64,000 bases of DNA, taken from assembly GCF_023008585.1 (NCBI RefSeq), contig NZ_CP095390.1, positions 2,480,001-2,544,000 of the forward strand. Direction: 5' to 3'. Shown one piece after another: positions 26,598 through 35,993 of the stretch. The notes beneath the pieces were generated by a model. The model searched no databases. It had not been told where the DNA came from and saw only the letters and a list, made by a program, of their open reading frames with translations. Position numbers and translations under genes: made by a program. This DNA is from Natribaculum breve (GTDB lineage Archaea > Halobacteriota > Halobacteria > Halobacteriales > Natrialbaceae). Every line of letters begins with the position of its first letter. The first letter of the stretch is position 1.

Positions 26598-27362
26598 ATG
26601 GACTTCCCACCCGTCGGGCTCGGGACGATGGGGATCGAGGACCCGGCCACGGTCACGACGGCACTCGAGGTCGGCTACCGGCACCTCGATACGGCACAGA
26701 TCTACGGGAACGAGGCCGTCGTCGGCGAGGGAATCGCTCGCAGCGACGTCTCCCGCGAAGAGCTGGTCGTGGCGACGAAAGTGTGGGCAGACAGCCTCGC
26801 ACCCGACGACGTCCGTCGGACGATCGACGAGAGCAGCGACCGACTGGGACTCGAGTCCGTCGACCTGCTGTACGTCCACCGACCGATCGAGGCCTACGAA
26901 CCGGCGGCGACCCTGCCGGCGTTCGACGCGCTCCGCGAGGAGGGGTGGATTCGCAGCGTCGGCCTGAGCAACTTCTCGGTCGACGACCTCGAGACCGCCC
27001 GCGAGATCCTCGAGTCGCCGATCGCCGCCCATCAGGTCGAGTTCCACCCGCTGTTCCAGCCCGACGGAGCGCTCGAGCACGCCCGCGAGCACGACTACCC
27101 GCTGGTGGCGTACTCGCCGCTGGCCGGCGGCCGCGTCCGCGAGGTCGAGGAAGTCGTCGCGGTCGCGGAGAAACACGAGACGACGCCGGAGGCGGTGGCG
27201 ATCGCGTGGCTGTGTGCGAAAGAGAACGTTGTGGTGATCCCGAAAGCGAGCAGTCGGGCGCACCTCGAGGCGAACCTCGCCGCACGGGAGCTGGACCTCG
27301 AGACTGGAGATCTCGAGTCGATCGACGGGATCGAGCGCACCGAGGAGCTGTTCCCGGAGTGA
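26598..27362 (+). CDS. Aldo/keto reductase (second)
   Basis: 254 residues, TIM barrel. Catalytic Asp31, Tyr36 (HLDTAQIYGNEA), Lys61 (VATKVWAD) and His94 (LLYVHRPIEAYEP) are in place, with IPKASSRAHLEANLAA near the C-terminus. It is clearly related to the copy at 17157, sharing gene length and motifs, but diverged in the substrate loops, so a paralogue rather than a recent duplicate. ATG 26598 gives MDFPPVGLGTMG. Substrate unknown. Confidence 0.92.
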   Translation: MDFPPVGLGTMGIEDPATVTTALEVGYRHLDTAQIYGNEAVVGEGIARSDVSREELVVATKVWADSLAPDDVRRTIDESSDRLGLESVDLLYVHRPIEAYEPAATLPAFDALREEGWIRSVGLSNFSVDDLETAREILESPIAAHQVEFHPLFQPDGALEHAREHDYPLVAYSPLAGGRVREVEEVVAVAEKHETTPEAVAIAWLCAKENVVVIPKASSRAHLEANLAARELDLETGDLESIDGIERTEELFPE

Positions 27363-27402
27363 CGGCGGTGAAAGCTTTGCCGTCGGATGCCCTACGTGGA
27401 TC

Positions 27403-27789
27403 GTGACCGAACTCCCGTCCGAGGCCGAACGACTGCTCGAGAGCGAACCGCTGATGGCTCACCTGGCGACCAGCGTCGACGATCGACCACACGTCGCGCC
27501 GGTCTGGTACCGCTACGACGCGGGGACCGTCGAGATCGTGACCACGGGCCGAAAACTCGCGAACGTCCGCGAGAACCCGCGGGTCGCTCTCTCGATTCAG
27601 AAAGACGAGGGCGGCGACGCCCGGTGGATGGTGACGCTGCGTGGCACCGCGACGGTCGTTGAGGACGAGTCGGCGACCCGCGAGGCCCGCCGTCGTATCA
27701 ACGCGAAGTACGGGGCGGAGCCGGGCGCGTACGCGGACAACGCGCTCGTTCGCATCGACGTCGGCTCCGGGGCGTACCGGACCTACTGA
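27403..27789 (+). CDS. Pyridoxamine 5'-phosphate oxidase-like FMN/F420-binding protein
   Basis: 128 residues, split-barrel fold: HLATSVDDRPHVAPVWYRYDAGTVEIVTTGRKLANVRENPRVALSIQKDE is the typical core. The GTG at 27403 begins the family-length protein. Such small proteins often bind FMN, F420 or heme and are rarely true PNPOx enzymes. It follows the aldo/keto reductase by 40 bp and may be co-transcribed. Confidence 0.85.
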   Translation: MTELPSEAERLLESEPLMAHLATSVDDRPHVAPVWYRYDAGTVEIVTTGRKLANVRENPRVALSIQKDEGGDARWMVTLRGTATVVEDESATREARRRINAKYGAEPGAYADNALVRIDVGSGAYRTY

Positions 27790-27795
27790 TCGACG

Positions 27796-28530
27796 TCACA
27801 GAGTAATTCGTTCCCCGTCTTCGGGAACGTGGACGTCCTCCGTCTCCGATCGCAGTTCGTCGCGCGTGAGAAGACAGTGGTTGATCGCCTCCATGTGAAC
27901 GACGACGACCGTGGCGTCGGTGGCGTCGCGGACGGCGTCGACGTCAGAGACGCCCATCGTGATCGGCTCGCCCCGATTGAATCGCGCTTCGCCGCCGTTG
28001 AGGACGACGAGATCGGGCTCGAAGCGCTCGAGCGTCCGTTCGACCCCGTCGTACCAGACCGTGTCCCCGGCGAGGTACAGCGTCGCGTCGGCTTCGAAGA
28101 CGAACCCCGAGACCGGTCCCATCTCCTCGGCTAGCTCTCCGTGTCCGTGTCGGGCGGGCGTCCGGTGAATGGTTACGTCGCCGAACGACGACTCGTCGTC
28201 GACGGGTCGCACGTCGGTGAAGCCTTCCTCGAGGAAGTCGCCTTCCTCTTCGGGCTGACAGAACACGGGGACGTCCGCGTCGAGTTCGGCTTTCGCCGCC
28301 TCGTCGAAGTGATCGAGGTGACGATGGGTGACGACCACGGCGTCGTAGGACAGTTCGACGTCGGGCATCGGAACGAGCGGATTCTCACGATCGTTCGGCG
28401 TCTCCGGGATGGGCGGTACGTCGCCCGGGGACGCGAACATCGGATCGACGAGGAACGTCGTCTCACCGACGGTCGCGAGGAGGGTGGCGTTCCGTACGAG
28501 ACGAATGCTGATGTCGAAATCGCTCGGCAT
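27796..28530 (-). CDS. MBL-fold metallo-hydrolase
   Basis: 244 residues. Metal-binding HRHLDH at about 69-74 (HxHxDH), GHGELAEEMGPVSGFVFEA, LAGDTVWYDGVE and final VVVVHMEAINH. The layout matches UlaG-like or N-acyl-phosphatidylethanolamine-PLD-like lactonases. The substrate is unknown. It is convergent with the PNPOx-like gene (6 bp gap). A palindromic element (copy B) lies in its upstream region. Confidence 0.88.
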   Translation of the reverse strand: MPSDFDISIRLVRNATLLATVGETTFLVDPMFASPGDVPPIPETPNDRENPLVPMPDVELSYDAVVVTHRHLDHFDEAAKAELDADVPVFCQPEEEGDFLEEGFTDVRPVDDESSFGDVTIHRTPARHGHGELAEEMGPVSGFVFEADATLYLAGDTVWYDGVERTLERFEPDLVVLNGGEARFNRGEPITMGVSDVDAVRDATDATVVVVHMEAINHCLLTRDELRSETEDVHVPEDGERITL

Positions 28531-28560
28531 ACACGAGAATCATCGGTGAGCGTAGGGTTA

Positions 28561-28668
28561 TACTTCTGGACAACACGGCTGGGACGTCGATCGCACTCGA
28601 GACGCCCTCGGCAACGGCGACAGCCGTCGAGACGCGATCGGGTATGCACTGACTGATATCCGGCAGTA
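28561..28668. repeat. Dispersed palindromic element, 105-bp family, copy B
   Basis: About 108 bp, ends TACTTCTGGACAAC and GATATCCGGCAGTA (inverted, imperfect). Shares GTCGATCGCACTCGAGACGC and CGACAGCCGTCGAGACGCGATCGG with copies A and C. It lies 30 bp upstream of the MBL hydrolase start, so unlike the others it does not abut a stop codon and may affect that promoter. Confidence 0.8.
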
Positions 28669-28812
28669 GCAGGAGTTGCTTGGAAATCGACAGTGAGGCC
28701 GAACTCGTGGGCAGTGTCGCGCTCGTTCGCTCGTCGAGCGTAACCCGACGGGACGCGTCGACTCACGTCAGATGCGACGAGCAGTGTGACACGACAACGA
28801 GACCGATACGCC

Positions 28813-29580
28813 CTAGAGGCCGGTCGGCACGTCGAGGTACGTCGTCTCGAGTCCCCACTCCTCGATCAGGTCCTGGAGCGCCCGGACGCCGAACGTCTCG
28901 GTCGCGTAGTGACCGGCGAGGAAGACGTTGATCCCGGCTTCCTTCGCCTCGTGGTAGGCTTTCCCCTTCCCTTCGCCCGTCACGAGCGCGTCCGCGCCCG
29001 CCTCGACCGCCTCGTCGAGCCAGTCGACCCCGCTGCCGGTGACGATCGCCACGTCCTCGATCTCGTCGGGGCCAAAGTCGAGGACTCGCACCGGGCGACC
29101 GCCCGTGTCGAGGTTGGCCTCGAGGCGCTCGCGCAGTTCCGCGGGCGCGTAGGAGTCGACGGCGGTCCCGCGCTGGCCGACGTACTCGGGGCCGAGTTCG
29201 CCGAACGGGGCGCGCTCTTCGAGTTCGAGGACGTCCGCGACGCCAGCCGCGTTGCCGAGTTCCTGGTGGCCGTCCAGCGGAAGGTGCGAGACGTACAGCG
29301 CGAGGTCGTTCTCGAAAAGCGGCTCGAGGCGGTCGTAGGTCCGGCCGGTGACGCGATCGAACCCACCCCAGGAGAGGCCGTGGTGGACGACGAGGGCGTC
29401 GGCGTCCGCCTCGATTGCCGCCTCGAACGTCTCGCTGACGCCGTCGACGGCGACGGCGACGTGCTCGACGGTCCCCTCGGCGGGGCCGACCTGCAGCCCG
29501 TTGGCGCTCGCGTCGAGGTCGGCGTAGTCGGCGGTGTGCAGCTCCGCGTCCAGTCGGTCGACGAACTCCGAAAGCTCCAT
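28813..29580 (-). CDS. Nif3-like dinuclear metal centre protein
   Basis: 255 residues. Typical of the Nif3/YbgI/DUF34 family: NGLQVGPAEG, the HH metal pair in LVVHHGLSWGG, VSHLPLDGHQELGN, and the C-terminal VTGEGKGKAYHEAKEAGINVFLAGHYATETFG. Forms a toroidal hexamer with two metals; function debated (possible GTP cyclohydrolase-like or metal-handling roles). It is adjacent to, but 87 bp from, the agmatinase gene on the same strand. Confidence 0.9.
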   Translation of the reverse strand: MELSEFVDRLDAELHTADYADLDASANGLQVGPAEGTVEHVAVAVDGVSETFEAAIEADADALVVHHGLSWGGFDRVTGRTYDRLEPLFENDLALYVSHLPLDGHQELGNAAGVADVLELEERAPFGELGPEYVGQRGTAVDSYAPAELRERLEANLDTGGRPVRVLDFGPDEIEDVAIVTGSGVDWLDEAVEAGADALVTGEGKGKAYHEAKEAGINVFLAGHYATETFGVRALQDLIEEWGLETTYLDVPTGL

Positions 29581-29667
29581 GGGCGTCGGTGCGGGCTCGA
29601 GCGGCTTGTATCCGGCTGATCGGCAGCCGACTCGAGGTGGGTTCGACGGCGGCCGACTCGAGGTCGC

Positions 29668-30486
29668 CTACGACCGTGCGTCGGCGTGTGAGAAGACGAA
29701 CTCCCGCAGGAGTTTCCCGGCGAGCGCCGCGGCCTGGCCGTCGTCGCGGTCGTTGACCTCGACCACGTCGAAGCCGGTCGCGTGCGGGGCGACCTCGCAG
29801 ACGACGTCGCGCATCTCACGTGGGGTCAGGCCGAACGGTTCCATCGTCCCCGTTCCCGGTGCGTAGGCCGGGTCCGCCCCGTCGATGTCGACGCTGAGGT
29901 AGACCTCGCGGCCTTCGAGTCGGTCGCCGAGCGAGACGTCGGCGACGTCCTCGGGTGAAACGACGGTCACGTCGTCTTCGGCCGCGCGGTTCCACTCTTC
30001 TTCGCTGCCCGTCCGTGCGCCGAGGACGATCGCCTCCTCGACGCCATCTTCCTCAAGGATCCGCCGCGTCACGGCGGCGTGGCTCAGCGGGTTGCCGTCG
30101 TACTCCTCGCGCAAGTCGAGGTGGGCGTCGAGACAGACGAACACCTCGGGGTCGACCGCGCGGACGCCCGCGGCGGAGATCGCGTGCTCGCCGCCGAGCG
30201 CGAGGGGGACGGCGTCGTCCCAGACGACGTCGCGCAGCGTTCCCTCGAGGAACTCGAGGTACTCGGCGGCGTCGTCCCACGCGTAGACGTCGCCGTGGTC
30301 GTGGACGCCCAGTTCCGAGAAGTACTGGTCCGTCCGGTAGTCGTAGTCGTCGTACGTCTCTCCAAAAGTCCGGATTCGCCGGGGGCCAAAACGGGTTCCC
30401 GGCTGAAAGGTCGTCGATACGTCCAGGGGCGCACCGACGACCACGAAGTTCGCGCCCTCACGGTCGGCGGTCGCCCCGGGAAACAT
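29668..30486 (-). CDS. speB: Agmatinase-like ureohydrolase
   Basis: 272 residues. Binuclear manganese ligands: GGEHAIS (the usual Asp-His written Glu-His), LDAHLDLRE, and SVDIDGADPAYAPGTGTMEPFGL. It hydrolyses agmatine to putrescine, or in haloarchaea possibly an agmatine adduct. It starts at 30486 inside the eIF5A stop codon (TAATG), so the two genes are translationally coupled. That fits reports in Haloferax volcanii where an agmatinase homologue is needed for deoxyhypusination of eIF5A. Confidence 0.92.
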   Translation of the reverse strand: MFPGATADREGANFVVVGAPLDVSTTFQPGTRFGPRRIRTFGETYDDYDYRTDQYFSELGVHDHGDVYAWDDAAEYLEFLEGTLRDVVWDDAVPLALGGEHAISAAGVRAVDPEVFVCLDAHLDLREEYDGNPLSHAAVTRRILEEDGVEEAIVLGARTGSEEEWNRAAEDDVTVVSPEDVADVSLGDRLEGREVYLSVDIDGADPAYAPGTGTMEPFGLTPREMRDVVCEVAPHATGFDVVEVNDRDDGQAAALAGKLLREFVFSHADARS

Positions 30487-30860
30487 TAGACGATCTTTCG
30501 CTGGTCTTCCATCTCGAGGAACTCGATGTTGTCGTCGGGCGAGACGTCTTTGTCCTCGGGGACGCGCATCGTCATCGTCTCGTAGGTTTCGAGGTCCATC
30601 ACCTGCATGTCGTCGCCGTCGACGGAGACGACCTGGCCCTGTTTGCGTTCGATGATCGGGACCCAGATCTTCGCGTCGACGGGCTGGGAGAGCGATCGTT
30701 TCTTGCCGTCGAAGACGCCCTTGGCCTCGATGCGGGCCTTGGCGCTGCCGTGTTTACCTGGTTTCGCGGTGGAGTAGGCGTTGATCTTGCACGCGGCGTC
30801 GTCGATCATCACGTAGCCACCTTCCTGGAGGTCGCGAACTTCTTGCTGCTGTTTCGCCAT
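30486..30860 (-). CDS. eif5A: Translation initiation/elongation factor aIF5A
   Basis: 124 residues. N-terminal SH3-like domain with the modification loop [14 protein letters not shown], in which the central Lys of KPGKHG is the (deoxy)hypusine site, and a C-terminal OB domain ([27 protein letters not shown]). Relieves ribosome stalling. The stop overlaps the agmatinase start by one base. The ATG lies about 24-32 bp downstream of a TATA box. Confidence 0.97.
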   Translation of the reverse strand: MAKQQQEVRDLQEGGYVMIDDAACKINAYSTAKPGKHGSAKARIEAKGVFDGKKRSLSQPVDAKIWVPIIERKQGQVVSVDGDDMQVMDLETYETMTMRVPEDKDVSPDDNIEFLEMEDQRKIV

Positions 30861-30883
30861 GTCCCGGGGTAATCAACCGAGGG

Positions 30884-30892
30884 GCATAAACC
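30884..30892 (-). promoter_or_regulatory. TATA box of the eif5A-agmatinase operon
   Basis: On the minus strand GGTTTATGC, about 24-32 bp before the eif5A start, implying a leaderless bicistronic mRNA. Confidence 0.55.
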
Positions 30893-31027
30893 GTTTGAAA
30901 CTGACCGCCCGGACGGGTTCGATTCGCTAACACGTCTCTGCGGACCGGTCCGTGGCACTCGAATACGAACTGGGACGGCCCGGCCGACCGCCCCGAACCG
31001 ACCCGCGACGAGAGACGACCGGCACCC

Positions 31028-31951
31028 TCAGCGAAGGTGAAGCCACGACAGGTACTGGGGCAGGGACACGAAAAGGCACACCGCGCCACCGACGGCGTAT
31101 CCGAACGCGAGGAGTTCCAGACGCCGAACGACCGTCGACCGATCGCCCGCGGCGATCCACGGCTCGAGCGAGCCGTCGTCCCGAATTCGACCCTCCGCGT
31201 CGGCCTCGCCGACGACCGTGACGGTCTCGCCGGGAGCGACCACGCCCTCGCTGTATCGGTGCTCGGAGCCGCCGACGTCGGTGTCCGTCAGACGCTCGAG
31301 TCGCCCGGGAGCCGGCGCGTCCGGCGGCTGAATCGTCGAGTCCGACAGTGGAACGTCGACGTGCGAGCGGTCGAAATCGGCCTCGACCGTCACCGCGACG
31401 TCGTCGTCGGATTCGATCCGAATCGAAGTACCGCCGGACCCCGCTCTGGCGGTCGTCCACCCGGTATCGCCGCCGCCCCGGTCGTACGCCTCGAGCGTCC
31501 ACGCCCAGCAGACGGCCAGCCGCTCGAACACCGGACTCGGACCTGGCTCCGCTTCGCCGTCTCCGGTCGGGAACGCTCGCCCGGTCACGACGATTTCACC
31601 AGGCAGTTCGGACCCACCCAGCCGGAGCCGAAGTACGCGCCGACCGACGAGTGCTCCGGCGACGAGGCCGGTGACGCCGACCGTACTCCCGGCGACGAGC
31701 AGAAGTCCGACAGTTCCGACGGCGCGTGTCTCCCGCCGTCCCATCGAGACCTCGAGTGGAAGTTCGCCGACGGCCGCAAAGAGGATACACGCGACGAGCG
31801 TCGCCGTCCACGCGATCGCGAGCGGCCGCATCGGGACGCGAAATCGCCGACGGAACGCTCGCCGTCGGTGCTCGCTCAAAAGCGGTGCCAGCGCGAACAC
31901 TGCGACGTGAAATACCACGAGCACCGCGACGAGCACCGTCAGTCCGTCCAT
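31028..31951 (-). CDS. GIDE-like integral membrane protein
   Basis: 307 residues. Two N-terminal membrane regions (about 4-24 and 46-65), another at 77-105, an extracytoplasmic or cytoplasmic domain of about 160 residues, then a C-terminal helix pair (280-302). The core around LPGEIVVTGRAFPTGDG, then CWAWTLEAYD and PGETVTVVGEADAEG resembles the GIDE (E3-like) domain found in some haloarchaeal proteins, without a RING finger. Function unknown. ATG 31951. Confidence 0.6.
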   Translation of the reverse strand: MDGLTVLVAVLVVFHVAVFALAPLLSEHRRRAFRRRFRVPMRPLAIAWTATLVACILFAAVGELPLEVSMGRRETRAVGTVGLLLVAGSTVGVTGLVAGALVGRRVLRLRLGGSELPGEIVVTGRAFPTGDGEAEPGPSPVFERLAVCWAWTLEAYDRGGGDTGWTTARAGSGGTSIRIESDDDVAVTVEADFDRSHVDVPLSDSTIQPPDAPAPGRLERLTDTDVGGSEHRYSEGVVAPGETVTVVGEADAEGRIRDDGSLEPWIAAGDRSTVVRRLELLAFGYAVGGAVCLFVSLPQYLSWLHLR

Positions 31952-31978
31952 CGGTTTCGACTGTATGTTCGATCGAGT

Positions 31979-31988
31979 GATATAAAAT
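31979..31988 (-). promoter_or_regulatory. TATA box of the GIDE-like gene
   Basis: On the minus strand ATTTTATATC, 28-37 bp upstream of ATG 31951; consistent with leaderless transcription. Confidence 0.55.
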
Positions 31989-32072
31989 CCCTGTTAAGTC
32001 CCGATAGAGCGTCGTCGGCGTCCAGCCGAACTGCTGGTCCTGATTTCGATCGAGGTCGATGTCGGACTCGAC

Positions 32073-33140
32073 TCAGCCCTCGAGCACCCGCCCCACCCGC
32101 TCGAGGCCCTCCTCGAGTTCGTCGGTGGGCAGGCCGAAGCCGATCCGGAAGTGGTCGGGGTAGCCGAAACACTCCCCGGGCGCGAGGACGACGCTCGCCT
32201 CCTCAACGACGGTCCGGCAGAACTCCCGGCCGTTCTCGAACCCTTCGGGGACGGTGACGAAGCCGTTGACGCCGACGGGATCGTACCACTCGAGGTCGTG
32301 TTCCTCGAGGAACGCCCGAACCCGGTCGCGGTGGTCGGCGGCGAGCGCGCGGTTCTCCGCGAGGACGTCGTCCTCCTGGTCGCCCAGCGCCTGTTTCGCG
32401 ACGTGCTGGCCGAACAGGCCGGGCGAGATGGTCGTGTAGTCCTTCCAGTTCCAGGCGGCGTCGACCACCTCGCGGTCGCCGACGAGCCAGCCAAAGCGGA
32501 GGCCGGCGAGTCCGTAGGCTTTCGTGAGGCTGGTCGTCGAGAGGCCGTGTGGCCCCATGCTCGCGACCGGCGGGAGGGGGTCTTCGGCGAGCAGCCGGTA
32601 GACCTCGTCACAGAGCAGGTAGGCGTCGTTGTCCGCGGCGAGGTCGTACAGTGCCTCGACGTTCTCGAGCGGGTGGTACCGTCCCGTCGGGTTGTTCGGG
32701 TTGTTGAGCACGATCACGCTCGTCTCGGGGCGGATCGCGTCGGCGACCGCGTCGACGTCGAGTTCCCACTCGGGAGGCTCGAGTGCGACCCGCGTGACGT
32801 CGCCGACGGCCTCCGGGACGGCGTGAAGCGCCTGGTAGGTCGGGGTCACGACGACCGCGTGGTCCCGTTCGCCGGTCAAAAGCGACAGAAACGCCAGGAA
32901 GTTCGCCTCCTGGGTCCCGCAGGTGAAGAGGACCTCGTCGGCCTCGCGGTCGTACCGCGCGGCGACGTCGGCGCGGAAGTCGGGGTCGCCGTTCGTCGGG
33001 ATCACGTAGCCGAGGTCGCCGGGGTCCGTGTCGAAGCGACTCGCTGGCAGGCTCCTGATCCCGCTCTCGGCGAGCATGACGTCCGCCTCGTGTTCGTACT
33101 TCGCGAACCACCGCTCGAGGCCGAAGGGTTCGATCTGCAT
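32073..33140 (-). CDS. Class I/II PLP-dependent aminotransferase
   Basis: 355 residues from ATG 33140 (MQIEPFGLERWFAKYEHEAD). PLP signatures: LNNPNNPTGRY, LCDEVYRLL, and the Schiff-base Lys in TTSLTKAYGLAGLRFGWLVG. The C-terminal Arg for the carboxylate is in FRIGFGLP. Resembles haloarchaeal aspartate/aromatic-type or capreomycidine-synthase-like aminotransferases; the amino donor cannot be named. Upstream in the same orientation is the enolase-like gene (120 bp gap). Confidence 0.92.
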   Translation of the reverse strand: MQIEPFGLERWFAKYEHEADVMLAESGIRSLPASRFDTDPGDLGYVIPTNGDPDFRADVAARYDREADEVLFTCGTQEANFLAFLSLLTGERDHAVVVTPTYQALHAVPEAVGDVTRVALEPPEWELDVDAVADAIRPETSVIVLNNPNNPTGRYHPLENVEALYDLAADNDAYLLCDEVYRLLAEDPLPPVASMGPHGLSTTSLTKAYGLAGLRFGWLVGDREVVDAAWNWKDYTTISPGLFGQHVAKQALGDQEDDVLAENRALAADHRDRVRAFLEEHDLEWYDPVGVNGFVTVPEGFENGREFCRTVVEEASVVLAPGECFGYPDHFRIGFGLPTDELEEGLERVGRVLEG

Positions 33141-33260
33141 GCCAGGTCGTAGGCGAGCGCGGAGGGAAATACTCACCGTCGGCGGCCCGAGACAGAGAGT
33201 CGACGACGAGTCCTGCGAACGGGCGTCGACGCCCGAACTCGACGGCCGATAACGCCGACG

Positions 33261-34313
33261 TCAGGACCAGCGAAAACCGACCGACTCGGCAGGCGGCTCG
33301 AGCGGGCTCGCCGGCAACGTCTCGGGGAGGTCGGGTTCGTTGTACCGACGCGGTGCGAGGTCGTTGGGACCGTCGGGGTAGAACAGTGATGCCAGCAACT
33401 GGTTCTGGCCGCGGCCGACGTCGAGTTCGAACTGTCCGCCGCCGTAACAGGCAATCTCGCGCTCCTCGCAGTAGGCGATCGTCTCGAGCAGCGACTCGAG
33501 CGAGCCGAAGCGAGAGGGTTTGACGTTGCACCACGACGGCTCCCACGGCAGGGCCTCGAGGTCGTCGATCCCGTGGATCGGCGCGTCCCACGACACCCGC
33601 TCGCGGACGGCCGGATCCTCGAACAGCGGTCGCGTCTCGTCGGTCAGGGCGGGGTCCTCGACGACGGCGTCGGGGAACGACTCGAGGACGAGGTCGTACA
33701 GGTCGCGGTCGGCGGGGACGTCGACGTCGGTCCCCTCGTACTGGCCTTTCAGGTCGAGGATGCGAACCGCGTCGGTCGCCGCGAGGTCGGCGACGAGCGC
33801 GTCGTCCCACTCCGGAGTCGGATCGAGCTTGAGTTCGAGACCCGGCACGTGTTCGAGTAACGCGTCGACGCGGTCGCTCGTCGGCGGGTCGCCAAGGCGC
33901 GTGCTGGCGACGAACCGAACCGGGTCGGACGACCGGCCCATCGCCGTCGCGAGGTCGGTGTCGGCCTGTCGGAGCGCCAGGTCGAGCGCCGCGCTCTCGA
34001 GAGCCCATCGTCGGTAGTTGCGAAACGCCTCGCGATCCGGTGCGCCCGCGGGAAAGAGGTTGCAGTCGTCGACGCGCGCGGAGAACGACTCGAAGGTGTA
34101 CTCCCCTGTGAGGTCGGGAAGGCCGGTTTCGGCGAGCGCGTCGTGTTCGTCGGCGTCGTAGGTGACGTCTTCGCCTCTGCCGACTGCGCCGTCGCCAGCG
34201 AGCGAGACGAGCGTCGTCACGCGGGTAAAGTCACTCGAGGTCTCCCGTTCGCGTCGCTCGAGGGTCACCGAGTCGATCGATAGCGGCAGGTCTGCGAGCC
34301 GGTCGTACTCCAT
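33261..34313 (-). CDS. Enolase-superfamily protein (mandelate racemase/MLE type)
   Basis: 350 residues. N-terminal capping domain, then the barrel with ELKLDPTPEW, RILDLKGQYEG, VVEDPALTD, and NVKPSRFGSLESLLETIAYCEEREIACYGGGQFELDVGRGQ. The ligand-bearing segments suggest a lyase or racemase, but the catalytic Lys of typical o-succinylbenzoate synthases is shifted, so function is open. Begins at ATG 34313, minus strand, next to the aminotransferase. Confidence 0.8.
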   Translation of the reverse strand: MEYDRLADLPLSIDSVTLERRERETSSDFTRVTTLVSLAGDGAVGRGEDVTYDADEHDALAETGLPDLTGEYTFESFSARVDDCNLFPAGAPDREAFRNYRRWALESAALDLALRQADTDLATAMGRSSDPVRFVASTRLGDPPTSDRVDALLEHVPGLELKLDPTPEWDDALVADLAATDAVRILDLKGQYEGTDVDVPADRDLYDLVLESFPDAVVEDPALTDETRPLFEDPAVRERVSWDAPIHGIDDLEALPWEPSWCNVKPSRFGSLESLLETIAYCEEREIACYGGGQFELDVGRGQNQLLASLFYPDGPNDLAPRRYNEPDLPETLPASPLEPPAESVGFRWS

Positions 34314-34388
34314 GGGTTCACTGGAGTGCGAGCAGAGAAGAACGTTACCGCGGTTTGCAATGGCCGAGTTGCGACGATCCGGCGTCGG

Positions 34389-35993
34389 TCACTCCTCCTC
34401 GCGTCGCTGCCGGAGGTTCTGCCTGGTGAACTGCGGTTTCGCGCGGATCGACCGCGGCCTGCGAAACGACCGGTACAGCAAGACGGTGAGGACGGCCGAG
34501 AAGACCGCCGCGACGACCGACGCCTCGGGTGCTTCGAGCGCGTAGAGGACGCCCATCGAGAACAGCCCCATCGTGAGCAAGAGGCCGTAGATGAGCCGCT
34601 TTGCGAGTTTGTCGAAGTTGCCCTGCGAGTCCTCGACGTCGACGCGGACGTAGAAGTCGTCGCGGTCGATCCGGCCGAGGGTTCGGTCGACTTTCGGCGG
34701 AATCTGGACGAGCGCCTCGGCGGACCGCTGGAACTGCTGGCCGGATTCCTCGAGGATGCGGCGGATCGACTCCTCGCGGTAGCCCTCTTCTGTGAGGTAG
34801 TCGGTCGCGGTCGCGATGAAGTCGAAGTCGGGGTCGAGGGTGACGCAGACGCCCTCGACGACCGTGGCGACCCGGAGGACGAGCGCGAGGTTCGCCGGCA
34901 GCCGGAAGGGAAACTCGTAGATCGAGTCCTCGATCTGGCCGACGATCTGCTGGACGCGGTACTGTTCGATGTCCTCGCCGCGAGCGTCGGCGATGGCGAG
35001 TTCCATCACCTCGGCCATCACCGCCCGGTCGGCCTCCGGGCTGAGCGTGCCGATCTCGATCAACGCGTCGAGGATCGCGTCGATGTCCTGGTTCGCGACC
35101 GCGACGTAGAACTCGACGATCTTCTCCTGGACGAACTCGTCGACCCGGCCGCTCATCCCGAAGTCGTAGAAGACGATCCGCCCCTCGTCGGTCACCGCGA
35201 GGTTCCCCGGGTGGGGATCGGCGTGAAAGACCCCGTCGTCGATGATCATCTGCAGGTACGACCGCTGGAGGTTCTCCGCGATGCGCCCGCGGTCGATCCC
35301 CTTCTCGTCTAGGGTCTCGACGTCGTTGATCTTCGTCCCCCCGGCGTACTCCATCGTGAGCACGCGCGGCCCGGAGTGAGAGTCGACCACCTCGGGGATC
35401 AGAAAGCGGTCGTCGTCGGCGAAGTTCGCCCGGATCTCCGTGAGCATCGTCGCCTCGCGCTCGTAGTCCATCTCCTCGCGGATCGTCTTGGCGAACTCGT
35501 CGGCCAGGTTTTCCAGCGAGAACGCGCGCGACTCGTCGACGAAGTACATCAGGATCGGCATCGACCACCGGATCACCAGGAGGTCGGCCTCGACAAGGTC
35601 CTCGATGTTCGGCCGGCGGATCTTGACCGCGACGTCCCGGCCGTCGATCGACGCCCGGTAGACCTGTCCGAGGCTCGCACCGCTTATCGCGTCGGTGTCG
35701 AACTCGTCGAATCGCTGCCCGACGGGGCCGAGTTCGTCCTCGAGGACTTCCTTCGCTGCCGACCACTCGGCCGGCGGCACCTCGTCTTGCAGCGCCGAGA
35801 GCACGTCGATGTACGCGGGCGGGAGGACGTCCGGCCGGGTCGAGAGCAACTGCCCGAGTTTGATGAACGTCGGACCGAGCGTCAGCAGTGATTCGAGTAA
35901 CACCTCGGCGCGACGGCGGTGGGTCTCGGGATCGACCGGACGCGGTCGACCGAACAGCAGGAACCGCCGGCGATCACGGGCGTACGCCAGCAA
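34389..35993 (-). CDS. UbiB/AarF (ABC1) family kinase-like protein
   Basis: 534 residues from the first standard start, TTG 35993. Family motifs: the KxGQ-like FIKLGQLLSTRPDVLPP, Ala-rich loop SGASLGQVYRA, VAVKIRRP lysine, HADPHPGNLAV and YDFGMSGR, plus two C-terminal membrane helices (about 480-525). UbiB/ABC1 proteins are ATPases affecting quinone/lipid metabolism. The frame continues in family-like sequence for 20 residues upstream to 36053, where CTG follows GAGGTGA at 6 nt, so the true start may be CTG (see findings). Confidence 0.93.
   Translation of the reverse strand: MLAYARDRRRFLLFGRPRPVDPETHRRRAEVLLESLLTLGPTFIKLGQLLSTRPDVLPPAYIDVLSALQDEVPPAEWSAAKEVLEDELGPVGQRFDEFDTDAISGASLGQVYRASIDGRDVAVKIRRPNIEDLVEADLLVIRWSMPILMYFVDESRAFSLENLADEFAKTIREEMDYEREATMLTEIRANFADDDRFLIPEVVDSHSGPRVLTMEYAGGTKINDVETLDEKGIDRGRIAENLQRSYLQMIIDDGVFHADPHPGNLAVTDEGRIVFYDFGMSGRVDEFVQEKIVEFYVAVANQDIDAILDALIEIGTLSPEADRAVMAEVMELAIADARGEDIEQYRVQQIVGQIEDSIYEFPFRLPANLALVLRVATVVEGVCVTLDPDFDFIATATDYLTEEGYREESIRRILEESGQQFQRSAEALVQIPPKVDRTLGRIDRDDFYVRVDVEDSQGNFDKLAKRLIYGLLLTMGLFSMGVLYALEAPEASVVAAVFSAVLTVLLYRSFRRPRSIRAKPQFTRQNLRQRREEE

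Noticed and set aside
17157..27362. The two aldo/keto reductases as a recent duplication
   Set aside because: They share motifs but differ throughout in sequence, so they are old paralogues.
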